NCBI GenBank assembly: GCA_017409785.1
Contig: JAFQSD010000002.1
Span: 1-64,000, forward strand
Length of the DNA stretch: 64,000 bases
Source of the DNA: Bacilli bacterium
GTDB taxonomy: Bacteria > Bacillota_I > Bacilli_A > RF39 > UBA660
Direction of reading: 5' to 3'
A program made the translations under genes and the position numbers. Shown here piece by piece: positions 1 to 6,942 of the stretch. The notes beneath the pieces were generated by a model. It made no database searches. It was not told the origin of the DNA and saw only the letters and a program-made list of their open reading frames with translations. How positions within the stretch are numbered: the first letter of the stretch is position 1; every line of letters starts with the position of its first letter.

Positions 1-215
1 TCATTTTTTTCTTTTTCTTCTATATTTTCACCAAGAATTTCATTAACTGGTGTTTCAAAAATTTCTGATATTGTTATTAACATTTCTGCATCTGGAACTG
101 ATAACCCTGACTCCCACTTTGAAACGGTTTGTCTTACTACATTCAATTTAATACTTAATTCTTCTTGAGAAAGTCCTTTGTTTTTTCTTAATGTTTTTAA
201 ATTATCTTTCAACAT
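1..215 (-). CDS. XRE-family transcriptional regulator (partial)
   Basis: Seventy-one N-terminal residues are visible and the gene runs off the left edge. They form a Cro/C1 (XRE) helix-turn-helix: the recognition region reads LSQEELSIKL followed by RQTVSKWESG and the usual VPDAEMLITI helix. Such proteins bind short inverted repeats as dimers. The start at 215 gives the canonical MLKDNLKTLR opening and has AAGGAG 10 bases upstream; an in-frame ATG at 224 is possible. A promoter with a 13-bp inverted repeat lies just upstream, suggesting autoregulation. The effector domain is outside the window. Confidence 0.85.
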   Translation of the reverse strand, partial: MLKDNLKTLRKNKGLSQEELSIKLNVVRQTVSKWESGLSVPDAEMLITISEIFETPVNEILGENIEEKEKN

Positions 216-247
216 ATTACACATTCTCCTTTCCTCAAGTTCATTTT

Positions 248-275
248 ATTATAAATATTCCGTTGCTACAAGCAA
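248..275 (-). promoter_or_regulatory. Promoter with candidate operator for the partial XRE gene
   Basis: On the minus strand a -35 of TTGCTT (270-275) and a -10 of TATAAT (248-253) are 16 bases apart. The inverted repeat TTGCT-ACA-AGCAA (263-275) covers the -35 box, a position where bound repressor would block polymerase. The binding protein is inferred. Confidence 0.55.
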
Positions 276-304
276 TGTATTTTAACATACCATTAAATTG
301 TAAT

Positions 305-769
305 TTATCGTCCTGCTATATGTCTTCCAATAATATAAACACCAACTAACATTTCAGCAATGGATAAACCTAACATAAGACCAGATAAGAAGTCTTTTAC
401 ATTAGAACCACTTATCGAATGAGAAAGTGCTTGTATAGCAATTCCCATTACTATTAACAAAACCCCATATATCAATTTCTTTTGTTTTTCTAATTCTTGT
501 GTTCGTCTTAATAAATCCATAATTTGCTCCTCATCATATGTGCGAACACTTTTTTCTTCTGTTTCTTCACCATCCATCAACTCTGCAATTGTTATTTCTA
601 ATTCTTCACACAAATTTTTAATCACAGAATAATCTGGCATACATTTTCCTGTTTCCCATTTTGAAATAGTTTTATTAGAAACACCAAGTTTTTCTGCTAA
701 TTGTTCCTGTGTTAAATTTTTTTCTTTTCTTTTTTTCAATATAAATTTTCCAGTAGTTAATTGATTCAT
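305..769 (-). CDS. XRE-family regulator with C-terminal membrane segment
   Basis: This 154-residue protein begins with an XRE helix-turn-helix (residues about 9-65; LTQEQLAEKLGVSNKTISKW). An acidic linker follows, then a basic, Gln-rich helix and two hydrophobic stretches (LIYGVLLIVMGIAIQAL and LSGLMLGLSIAEMLVGVYII) that look like membrane segments. The start at 769 is chosen because GGAGG sits 8 bases upstream; an upstream in-frame ATG lacks such a site. The layout is that of a membrane-tethered DNA-binding regulator. Its targets are unknown; a palindrome in its own promoter suggests autoregulation. Confidence 0.85.
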   Translation of the reverse strand: MNQLTTGKFILKKRKEKNLTQEQLAEKLGVSNKTISKWETGKCMPDYSVIKNLCEELEITIAELMDGEETEEKSVRTYDEEQIMDLLRRTQELEKQKKLIYGVLLIVMGIAIQALSHSISGSNVKDFLSGLMLGLSIAEMLVGVYIIGRHIAGR

Positions 770-790
770 TTTCTTCACCTCCATTTGTTG

Positions 791-820
791 TTTATACTGT
801 AAGTATATCTTTTTTATCAA
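791..820 (-). promoter_or_regulatory. Promoter and candidate operator of the XRE gene at 305-769
   Basis: The minus strand has TTGATA (815-820), an 18-base spacer, and TATAAA (791-796). The perfect inverted repeat ATACT-GTA-AGTAT (794-806) overlaps the -10. Its 5-3-5 architecture matches the repeat found in front of the neighbouring XRE gene. Confidence 0.5.
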
Positions 821-891
821 CTAAATAACATCCCCTATTTGGAGAAATTAAGTAGAATTTTTATATAATTACCATTTACAACAACAAATTA

Positions 892-1392
892 CTATTTATC
901 TGTCCTCTTAGTTTTTAAATATACTTTAACACCTTTAGTTAATTCTTTTTCTATATCAGCAGTTGTTGGCTCACCTATTTCTTGAGCTGCTTTAAAAATA
1001 TCTTCTTCCATTGGTGTATTAGCTTCTGCTATACCCATATCTTGTAATATTGGTAAAATTACATCTTCCATTTCTGGATAGTAAGCATATAACGTATCAA
1101 ATGCATTTAATGGTTTATCTGGTTTAGTATATCTAGCACTTTCCCAATCTAATACCATTTCCATATAATCTAAATCTGTCTTTTCTATATCATTAGCATG
1201 ATGTGCATTTTGTTCTCTATGAAGTTTTGAAGCAACTTTCTTATCATAAAATAAATACATAAATAATTTATCTAAATCATGTAATTCTACTTGAGCAAGT
1301 AAAGCTTCATTTCCTCCAAAATATTTTTCTGCTAACAGCATAACTACTTTTCTATGTTTATATGTATAATCTATATATTCTCTATTTCTCAT
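892..1392 (-). CDS. Conserved hypothetical protein, DUF5662-like
   Basis: This 166-residue soluble protein has no signal peptide or membrane segment. It carries the motifs ELHDLDK (residues about 37-43) and EQNAHHA (61-67), a histidine/aspartate pattern like that of the DUF5662 family, which has an HD-like look but no established reaction. The remainder is acidic and helical. The start overlaps the end of the carboxypeptidase gene by 11 bases, so the two are probably translated together. I do not assign a function; the family match is by motif only. Confidence 0.6.
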   Translation of the reverse strand: MRNREYIDYTYKHRKVVMLLAEKYFGGNEALLAQVELHDLDKLFMYLFYDKKVASKLHREQNAHHANDIEKTDLDYMEMVLDWESARYTKPDKPLNAFDTLYAYYPEMEDVILPILQDMGIAEANTPMEEDIFKAAQEIGEPTTADIEKELTKGVKVYLKTKRTDK

Positions 1393-2626
1393 ATTTACTT
1401 CTCCTAACTTTTCTTTTTCTTTTCTTTCTAAAAATAAGTCTAATAATTATCGCAAGTAATAAAACTATAACTAAAATAATTCCCCCAACTTGTAATTTAT
1501 TAGCTTTAATGTATTTCATAAGATCAAATTCTTGTTCTTCTTCCAATACTATCTCAACCGTAGTAAGTAAAGTTTCTTTATCAAACACTTCTACTTTACC
1601 TAACTTAGTCCCCTTCTCCATATCATATGGTATTTCTTCAATACCAGAATATTTATAAATTAATTCTTCTTTCTTATATGTATTTTCTAAATACATATCT
1701 AACTCTTTATTCGCATAAAAATCAACTTTATCATTCTTGGCATACTTAGTTTTAATACTAACTAATTTATCCTTTTCAGATAAGACATTTTTATAACTAT
1801 AATTATTCATAAAATATTCATAAATTGTTTTCGCATCTAAATAGTTTAATGGTTTACTTGATGGAAATATAGTCTTCGCAGTAACTAACATATAGTCTAC
1901 TCCATTATAATTCGCAATTGTTGCTAAACAATATCCGGCATCACCTGTAGTACCTGTTTTTCCTCCCAAGACATAATCCATACTTAAACCATATCTTGAT
2001 TTAGCTCTTTCGATTGTACTTTTAAAAGTTAATCTACCATTACTAGTTGTATAAGTTTTTGATTTAACAATCTCTAAAAAATCTTTATTTTTAATGGCAT
2101 ATTGAAAAATTTTAGCAACATCCTCAACAGTTGAATAATGTTCCGCATGATCAAGTCCAGTTGTATTAACAAAATGTGTATTACTACAACCTAGTTCTGC
2201 TGCTTTCATATTCATTAGAGTAACAAATCCATCAACTGTACCAGATACATTTCTCGCTAAACTTTGTGCGGCATCAGCACCAGACGGAAGCATTAATCCA
2301 TAAAGTAAATCTCTATAAGTAACTTCTTCACCAGATCTAAACCCTGCAACAGATGCATTCGCTGCCGCAAGCCCAGAAAAATCCGCATATGTTAATTTTA
2401 CTTTCGCATCAAGATTATCAATATTTTCAATCGCAACAATAGCAGTCATAATTTTAGTCATTGAAGCAATACTAGTTTTTTCTTGACTGCTTTTTTCATA
2501 TAAAACACTATTATCATTCAAATTATAAAGTATCGCATGATTTGAATTTAAATCAAACTCTACCGCATGAACATTTATAGTAAACATCATTATAAATAAC
2601 AATAACAAAATCTTTATCTTTTTCAT
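1382..2626 (-). CDS. D-alanyl-D-alanine carboxypeptidase (DacA/DacF-type, class A PBP)
   Basis: A serine peptidase of family S11 that trims the terminal D-Ala from peptidoglycan stem peptides outside the membrane. A signal peptide covers about residues 1-21. The three catalytic motifs are visible: SMTK at 55-58, SGAD at 115-118 (SGN-type motif with Ala in third place) and KTG at 223-225. The C-terminal half is the usual beta domain, followed by a membrane anchor near 380-400 and a very basic tail. At 414 residues it has the normal length. Which paralog it is (vegetative DacA or sporulation DacF) cannot be decided. Confidence 0.93.
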   Translation of the reverse strand: MKKIKILLLLFIMMFTINVHAVEFDLNSNHAILYNLNDNSVLYEKSSQEKTSIASMTKIMTAIVAIENIDNLDAKVKLTYADFSGLAAANASVAGFRSGEEVTYRDLLYGLMLPSGADAAQSLARNVSGTVDGFVTLMNMKAAELGCSNTHFVNTTGLDHAEHYSTVEDVAKIFQYAIKNKDFLEIVKSKTYTTSNGRLTFKSTIERAKSRYGLSMDYVLGGKTGTTGDAGYCLATIANYNGVDYMLVTAKTIFPSSKPLNYLDAKTIYEYFMNNYSYKNVLSEKDKLVSIKTKYAKNDKVDFYANKELDMYLENTYKKEELIYKYSGIEEIPYDMEKGTKLGKVEVFDKETLLTTVEIVLEEEQEFDLMKYIKANKLQVGGIILVIVLLLAIIIRLIFRKKRKRKVRRSKYEK

Positions 2627-2653
2627 ACTACCACCACGAATATTATAACATAT

Positions 2654-2683
2654 AAAAAAGCAAATCTAATCATAGATCTGCTT
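2654..2683 (-). terminator. Intrinsic terminator after the beta-helix gene
   Basis: An 11-bp stem (2658-2668 with 2673-2683) around a 4-base loop is followed on the minus strand by a run of six T. Confidence 0.85.
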
Positions 2684-2696
2684 ATAATCTTTTATT

Positions 2697-4355
2697 CTAT
2701 TCTTCTACTTTTTTCTTATTAATTGTCACATACATAATAATACTACCAGTAAACATTAATATAATACTTAATGTCATAACAATAGTACTAATATTTAAAG
2801 CTGTATCAGGAACTACTACTTCTGGTATTTTTAACCATTTAGCATAAATAACTGCATTTTCACTATATTCAGTATTAAGGTCTAACTTCTTAGTAAATTC
2901 AGCATCACTAAACCATCCTTCAAAAGTATAACCATCTCTTTCAACAATAGGAATATCTGTATCTAATAATTTATAGTTTAAATCATACACATTATCTATA
3001 ACAGTATATCCTGTATCTTTTTCTTTACCATCATTTAAATCAAATCTAATAATTATTTTACCTTCAACATTAGATAATTCTTTTACATATTTACCAGTAA
3101 CAACTCCATTATTAGTAATTTGTGTATCTAACTCATAAACATTATTAATAGCATTATTATTAGTACATTCTCCTTTAAGAAGATCTAAGTCACTTATATT
3201 TCCATTATTAACAACTTTAGCTGTACTATCATTTAACGTAACCTTACCATTAATAGTTCCATTATTTTCTAGTGATGCATTAGTATTATTAACAACAACA
3301 TCACCATCAATAGTCATATTTTCTCCAACAGTACAATTATTTCTTAAGAAAACTGATGAACCTAACCACGTATCTTTATAAGTTGTATTGTTTTTAATAA
3401 CCCCATTATTTAAATGTATTCCTTTATCATCAGGATTATTTGTCCATCTACTTGAAACAACACTGGCTAAAGTTCCAATATTATTACTTATGGTTCCACC
3501 ATTCATTATAAAACCAGCACCACTCTCTACAGTTATCATACTACCAGTAGAAGCTGAACCATGATATTTAGCAAGATTATTATCAATTAAACCACTATTA
3601 AAAGTAACTAAAGCATTATTAACAGCCCCAATTAAAGTACCAGATCTAGCTCTACCACAATTATCTTTCAAAATACCATTATTAATTACTAATTCTCCTC
3701 CATTTTGTTTAAAAAATGCACCTTTATTACCCAAACCATACGAATTAATAATTTTAGAATTATTATTAAATTCTACTTTTCCTCCTACCATAGTTATAAA
3801 ACTACCAAACAAAGTATCAACTGTTGTTGAATCAATTATGACTTTACTATCAGCACCACTTGCTTTAATAAAGCAATTAGTATCACCAATAGCACCATCT
3901 ATATAATAGTTATATATTTGTGAACTACTTATTTTTAATGTCCCTGTAACTTCAATAACATTATTAGATATCTTTTTATCACCAGCAAATAATGTCGTTT
4001 CATCTTCATAAATCATAGGATCTACTCGAGCTTCTTCAGTTAACCAATACCAATCATTATTACCATTAAATTTTAAATTAATAATTTCTAACGTTCCACC
4101 GACAGTAAACATTGTACCAACATAAGTATCATCAAAACTTAAAACATGGCCATTACCATTAATCACAACATTACCGGTAATTGCATGAGATTTATTAATT
4201 TTAATATCCGCGTTCAAATTAATAGTGTCAGACTCTGTTTGCGCACTAAGAGCACTACTTAATTCTCCCTCAGAAGAAACAGTATATTCTGCAGCTGAAA
4301 CATCAATTGCAAAAAAACATATTACAGCAATGAAAAATATAAATAACTTTTTCAT
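2697..4355 (-). CDS. Secreted beta-helix protein with InlB-type repeat and C-terminal anchor
   Basis: This 552-residue protein starts with a signal peptide (MKKLFIFFIAVICFFAIDVSA). Residues about 25-400 are Asn/Thr/Gly-rich and read as a right-handed beta-helix of the polymorphic outer-membrane/adhesin type (many short NNGTI, NNGVI and INNG turns). A Listeria-Bacteroides (InlB B) repeat follows near 465-510 (YTFEGWFSDAEFTKKLD ... YAKW). It ends with a hydrophobic helix and a short Lys-rich tail, with no LPXTG motif seen. It is likely a cell-surface adhesin or matrix protein; ligand unknown. Start 4355 is chosen for its RBS and signal peptide over an in-frame upstream ATG. Confidence 0.85.
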   Translation of the reverse strand: MKKLFIFFIAVICFFAIDVSAAEYTVSSEGELSSALSAQTESDTINLNADIKINKSHAITGNVVINGNGHVLSFDDTYVGTMFTVGGTLEIINLKFNGNNDWYWLTEEARVDPMIYEDETTLFAGDKKISNNVIEVTGTLKISSSQIYNYYIDGAIGDTNCFIKASGADSKVIIDSTTVDTLFGSFITMVGGKVEFNNNSKIINSYGLGNKGAFFKQNGGELVINNGILKDNCGRARSGTLIGAVNNALVTFNSGLIDNNLAKYHGSASTGSMITVESGAGFIMNGGTISNNIGTLASVVSSRWTNNPDDKGIHLNNGVIKNNTTYKDTWLGSSVFLRNNCTVGENMTIDGDVVVNNTNASLENNGTINGKVTLNDSTAKVVNNGNISDLDLLKGECTNNNAINNVYELDTQITNNGVVTGKYVKELSNVEGKIIIRFDLNDGKEKDTGYTVIDNVYDLNYKLLDTDIPIVERDGYTFEGWFSDAEFTKKLDLNTEYSENAVIYAKWLKIPEVVVPDTALNISTIVMTLSIILMFTGSIIMYVTINKKKVEE

Positions 4356-4451
4356 ATAAACACCTTCTACTATAAATAGTATAAGACAAAAAAAGAAATA
4401 TTCCCAGTAAAATACAATATATAACAATCATTTTACATAGTAAAATCTGTA

Positions 4452-4483
4452 AAAAAAAGCAATTAAATAGTCCATTTAATTGC
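4452..4483 (-). terminator. Intrinsic terminator after GNAT gene
   Basis: A 10-bp stem (4459-4468 with 4474-4483), loop of 5, and eight T on the minus strand. It overlaps the last codons of the acetyltransferase gene. Confidence 0.85.
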
Positions 4484-5038
4484 TTCATTACTTTCAACTG
4501 CATCTCTAACATTAAAATAATATGTACTTGTAAGAACATTATCATATGGATCAATTTCTTTCTTTTCCAAAATTCCACCCAAAGCTTCTATCGTTTTAAT
4601 AGAACCAATATTACTACTCTCACAAACTAATCTTACTTCAGAAAGTCCAAGTTTTAAAGCTTCACTAAGCCCTAAATATAAATTAATTTTATTATACCCT
4701 TTTCTTCTTTCAGTAGGTCGTATTCCATATCCAATATTACCACCAAAATATTTTATATCATTAGGAAAATTCCAACGAATATTTATCGATCCAACTATTC
4801 TATTATCTTCTTCTCTAATTAGTAAAAATGTTTTAACTTGAGATTTTCCTAATTTATTCGCATACTCTTCTTTTTCAAGATTTAAACAATGTTCTAAGAC
4901 ATTACTGAAACTTTCTCCCTCTAATATTTTTGCCAAAATTTCTATACCATTAATATCAGAATTAAATTCTACAAGTTCATTAATATATTCTTTAATATCA
5001 TTTTCTCCTTCTAATGAAGGACTTTCTAAATAAAACAT
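4463..5038 (-). CDS. GNAT-family N-acetyltransferase
   Basis: A 191-residue acetyl-CoA-dependent acetyltransferase. The fold's acetyl-CoA loop is visible as RPTERRKGY (about residues 102-110), preceded by strands with IVGSINIRWNF and followed by VRLVCESSNIGSIKTIEALG, the C-terminal substrate/CoA half. Closest in look to the RimJ/RimL or small-molecule acetyltransferases found singly in Bacillota. Start 5038 has GGAGG 7 bases upstream and gives a normal N-terminus. The gene has its own terminator. Substrate unknown. Confidence 0.88.
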   Translation of the reverse strand: MFYLESPSLEGENDIKEYINELVEFNSDINGIEILAKILEGESFSNVLEHCLNLEKEEYANKLGKSQVKTFLLIREEDNRIVGSINIRWNFPNDIKYFGGNIGYGIRPTERRKGYNKINLYLGLSEALKLGLSEVRLVCESSNIGSIKTIEALGGILEKKEIDPYDNVLTSTYYFNVRDAVESNEAIKWTI

Positions 5039-5214
5039 ATCACTACCTCCGTTACAAAACAAACTATAGATAAAATTAATGTCCAAACACTAGCAAAACT
5101 AGTTGGAACTATTTTTAATTAAGATGAAATAACAATATTAAATTCTTTAAATTAAATATATTTTTCATAAACCAATTTGCTCTATCAAGCAAAATAATAT
5201 CTATATGAATTATA

Positions 5215-5758
5215 TCATAAATTTAATATATCTAATATCTTTCTTAAATAATCTTTATCATAAAACTCATTAATTGCAAAACAACTTTTACCTAAATCTT
5301 TAAAGGATGCTCCACAAGAATATAATCTATATCTATCAATGATAATAAATCTATCATGAAATTCATCATTCTTGATAAATGAAACATTTGAATATTGACT
5401 ATTATATTTTTACAAAAGTATCCATAATAGCAATCGATACTTCCGTTGCAACTTTAGATTTTAAAATAGTAGCTAACATATAAACTCCTTGTTCAGTAAA
5501 TACTCTAGGATTATATCTAGACATATTACTTATATTTGCGGTCGAAAATTTCGACCTCAAACTTTTAAGTTCATCATCCAATAATACAAAGCTAAATCGT
5601 TCAGGAAACTTATCCGGATTATTCTTTACAGCTTCATTAATTCTTTTTGCTTCAACTTGATACAGTTTAGCAATATCAGAATCAAGCATAACTTGTACTC
5701 CTCTCACCTCATAAATCATTTCTTCAATACTAATTTCTTTTGTCATTATTTCATTCAT
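5215..5758 (-). pseudogene. ORF6N-domain protein, decayed
   Basis: Residues 1-118 (5758 to 5402) form an intact ORF6N DNA-binding domain of phage-type proteins (RGVQVMLDSDIAKLY, AVKNNPDKFPERFSF, MSRYNPRVFTEQGVYML), ending TFVKI and then a stop. About 10 bases further, in another frame, the typical C-terminal part of the same family continues from about 5398 to a stop at 5215 and includes FHDRFIIID and a GASFKDLGKSCFAI segment. The middle portion seen in full-length homologs, a helical linker and the start of the C-terminal domain, is missing. I read this as one gene broken by an internal deletion; the N-terminal domain may still be made. GGAGGG precedes the start. A structured leader RNA lies upstream. 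Confidence 0.8.
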
Positions 5759-5783
5759 ATTTTTCCCTCCGTTTCAACAACAG

Positions 5784-5863
5784 AAAAAAGGACACTTGTC
5801 CTTAAAACAAGTATCCCGCAGCGTGTATACTTCTATTTTGCCTCTAGAAATATACTTTAGCGC
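5784..5863 (-). promoter_or_regulatory. Structured leader with attenuator-like terminator before ORF6N
   Basis: The untranslated leader on the minus strand folds into two hairpins. The first is an 11-bp stem (5845-5855 with 5825-5835, one GU pair, loop of 9) flanked by GCG/CGC (5861-5863, 5821-5823). The second is a 10-bp stem (5807-5816 with 5790-5799), loop of 7, followed directly by six T: a classical intrinsic terminator placed before, not after, the gene. This is the arrangement of an attenuator or riboregulator. I recognise no named RNA family. Confidence 0.65.
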
Positions 5864-5908
5864 CCTAATTTTCATACAAATATCAGGCAAACTATTTAGT
5901 ACACTTTC

Positions 5909-5938
5909 AGTATACACAAAACAAATTAATTTTAGCAA
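5909..5938 (-). promoter_or_regulatory. Candidate promoter of the ORF6N leader
   Basis: TTGCTA (5933-5938), 18-base spacer, TATACT (5909-5914) on the minus strand, giving a leader of roughly 145 bases that contains the two hairpins. Confidence 0.5.
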
Positions 5939-5962
5939 TACTTTATACAGAAATATACATTA

Positions 5963-6415
5963 TTACCTATTACTATGAATATAATATAAAGTTAAAGATT
6001 CAACATCAAAAAAATACACATCATAATTATCATACTTACCATATTCTCTATCACCAATAGGTTCTCCTTCTGAAGTTTTAATTCTAACATAATCATTTTC
6101 ATCAATTATTTCATAATCAAAAATAAAATCACCTAGTCTATCATCATCATTTAATCTATTAGCCAATGTTAAAAAATACCCCTTAACATCTTCAATATTT
6201 TTTCCTACTTTATCATAATTTTTATCATTAACAAAGGTTTCTTTAGATTCATAAACATAGAATGCAAAATCATCATAATCCATAAAGCCATCTTCCTCAT
6301 AAAATTCATAAGAATCAATATATCCCTTCGGAATTCCATTTAATTGTGCTCTTGAACACCCCGTCAAAATAAATATTAAAAATAAAATTAAAACCATTAA
6401 ACTTTTTTTATTCAT
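5963..6415 (-). CDS. Small lipoprotein of unknown function
   Basis: A 150-residue exported lipoprotein: a lipobox LTGC ends the signal peptide (cysteine 20), after a long hydrophobic core. The mature part is rich in Asp, Tyr and Phe and shows no domain I recognise. It lies 9 bases downstream of the acetyltransferase gene on the same strand and is probably co-transcribed with it. Likely anchored on the outer face of the membrane. Confidence 0.8.
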   Translation of the reverse strand: MNKKSLMVLILFLIFILTGCSRAQLNGIPKGYIDSYEFYEEDGFMDYDDFAFYVYESKETFVNDKNYDKVGKNIEDVKGYFLTLANRLNDDDRLGDFIFDYEIIDENDYVRIKTSEGEPIGDREYGKYDNYDVYFFDVESLTLYYIHSNR

Positions 6416-6424
6416 AAATATCTC

Positions 6425-6880
6425 CTACTTTAACTCAAACTTTAAAAGTTTCTCTGTCTCATTTAAATTTTTTATAAATAAAGCCCCAAACTTTTCATAA
6501 TAATTATTTAATTCTGTTTTTAAATAAATAGTTTTTATTCCTCTCTTTCTTGCTTCTTCTAAAATAGCATCATTTAATATTCTAGAACACCCTCTACCTC
6601 TATACTCTTCTTTAACATACATTGTCGCATACCATGGAGTAAGTTCTTTTTCGCTATCTCCATCATGAGGAAATATTGAAATAAATCCCACTAGTTTATC
6701 TTCATCAAGTAATATTAACTTACAAAAATATTTATCATCAACATATTCAAAATACTTATCAATCTTTTTCTTAACTTTTTCATCTATTTCTGAAATAGAT
6801 GCACTACTCCACTCTTTAAATTCCAATTCCATTACTTCTTTTAAATACTCTTGTTTATTCTTTAAATCAAAGATTTTCAT
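6425..6880 (-). CDS. GNAT-family N-acetyltransferase
   Basis: A 151-residue GNAT protein. The acetyl-CoA loop is YRGRGCSRILND (about residues 94-105), preceded by the strand LTPWYATMYVKEE and followed by IKTIYLKTELNNYYEKFGALF, the typical C-terminal strand and helix. A strand with DKLVGFISIF marks the centre of the fold. The substrate cannot be inferred. It is the first gene of a pair with the lipoprotein gene downstream. Confidence 0.88.
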   Translation of the reverse strand: MKIFDLKNKQEYLKEVMELEFKEWSSASISEIDEKVKKKIDKYFEYVDDKYFCKLILLDEDKLVGFISIFPHDGDSEKELTPWYATMYVKEEYRGRGCSRILNDAILEEARKRGIKTIYLKTELNNYYEKFGALFIKNLNETEKLLKFELK

Positions 6881-6907
6881 AACATCACCTTACTTAGATT
6901 TTATCAC

Positions 6908-6942
6908 ATAAAAATAAAAGTGAAAACACTTCCACTTTTATT
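6908..6942 (-). terminator. Intrinsic terminator after the ABC transporter gene
   Basis: A 10-bp stem (6913-6922 with 6933-6942), loop of 10, then five T on the minus strand. Confidence 0.75.

Noticed and set aside
1362-1658. Plus-strand open frame of 98 codons
   Set aside because: Antisense to the D-Ala-D-Ala carboxypeptidase; no RBS and low-complexity Leu/Ile/Ser composition typical of a shadow frame.
4303-4578. Minus-strand frame of 91 codons
   Set aside because: Overlaps the signal peptide of the beta-helix protein and the end of the GNAT gene, with no RBS.
5082-5106. TCCAA/TTGGA and ACTAG/CTAGT hairpin downstream of the ORF6N remnant
   Set aside because: No T run on the minus strand and only a weak one on the plus strand; not convincing as terminator.
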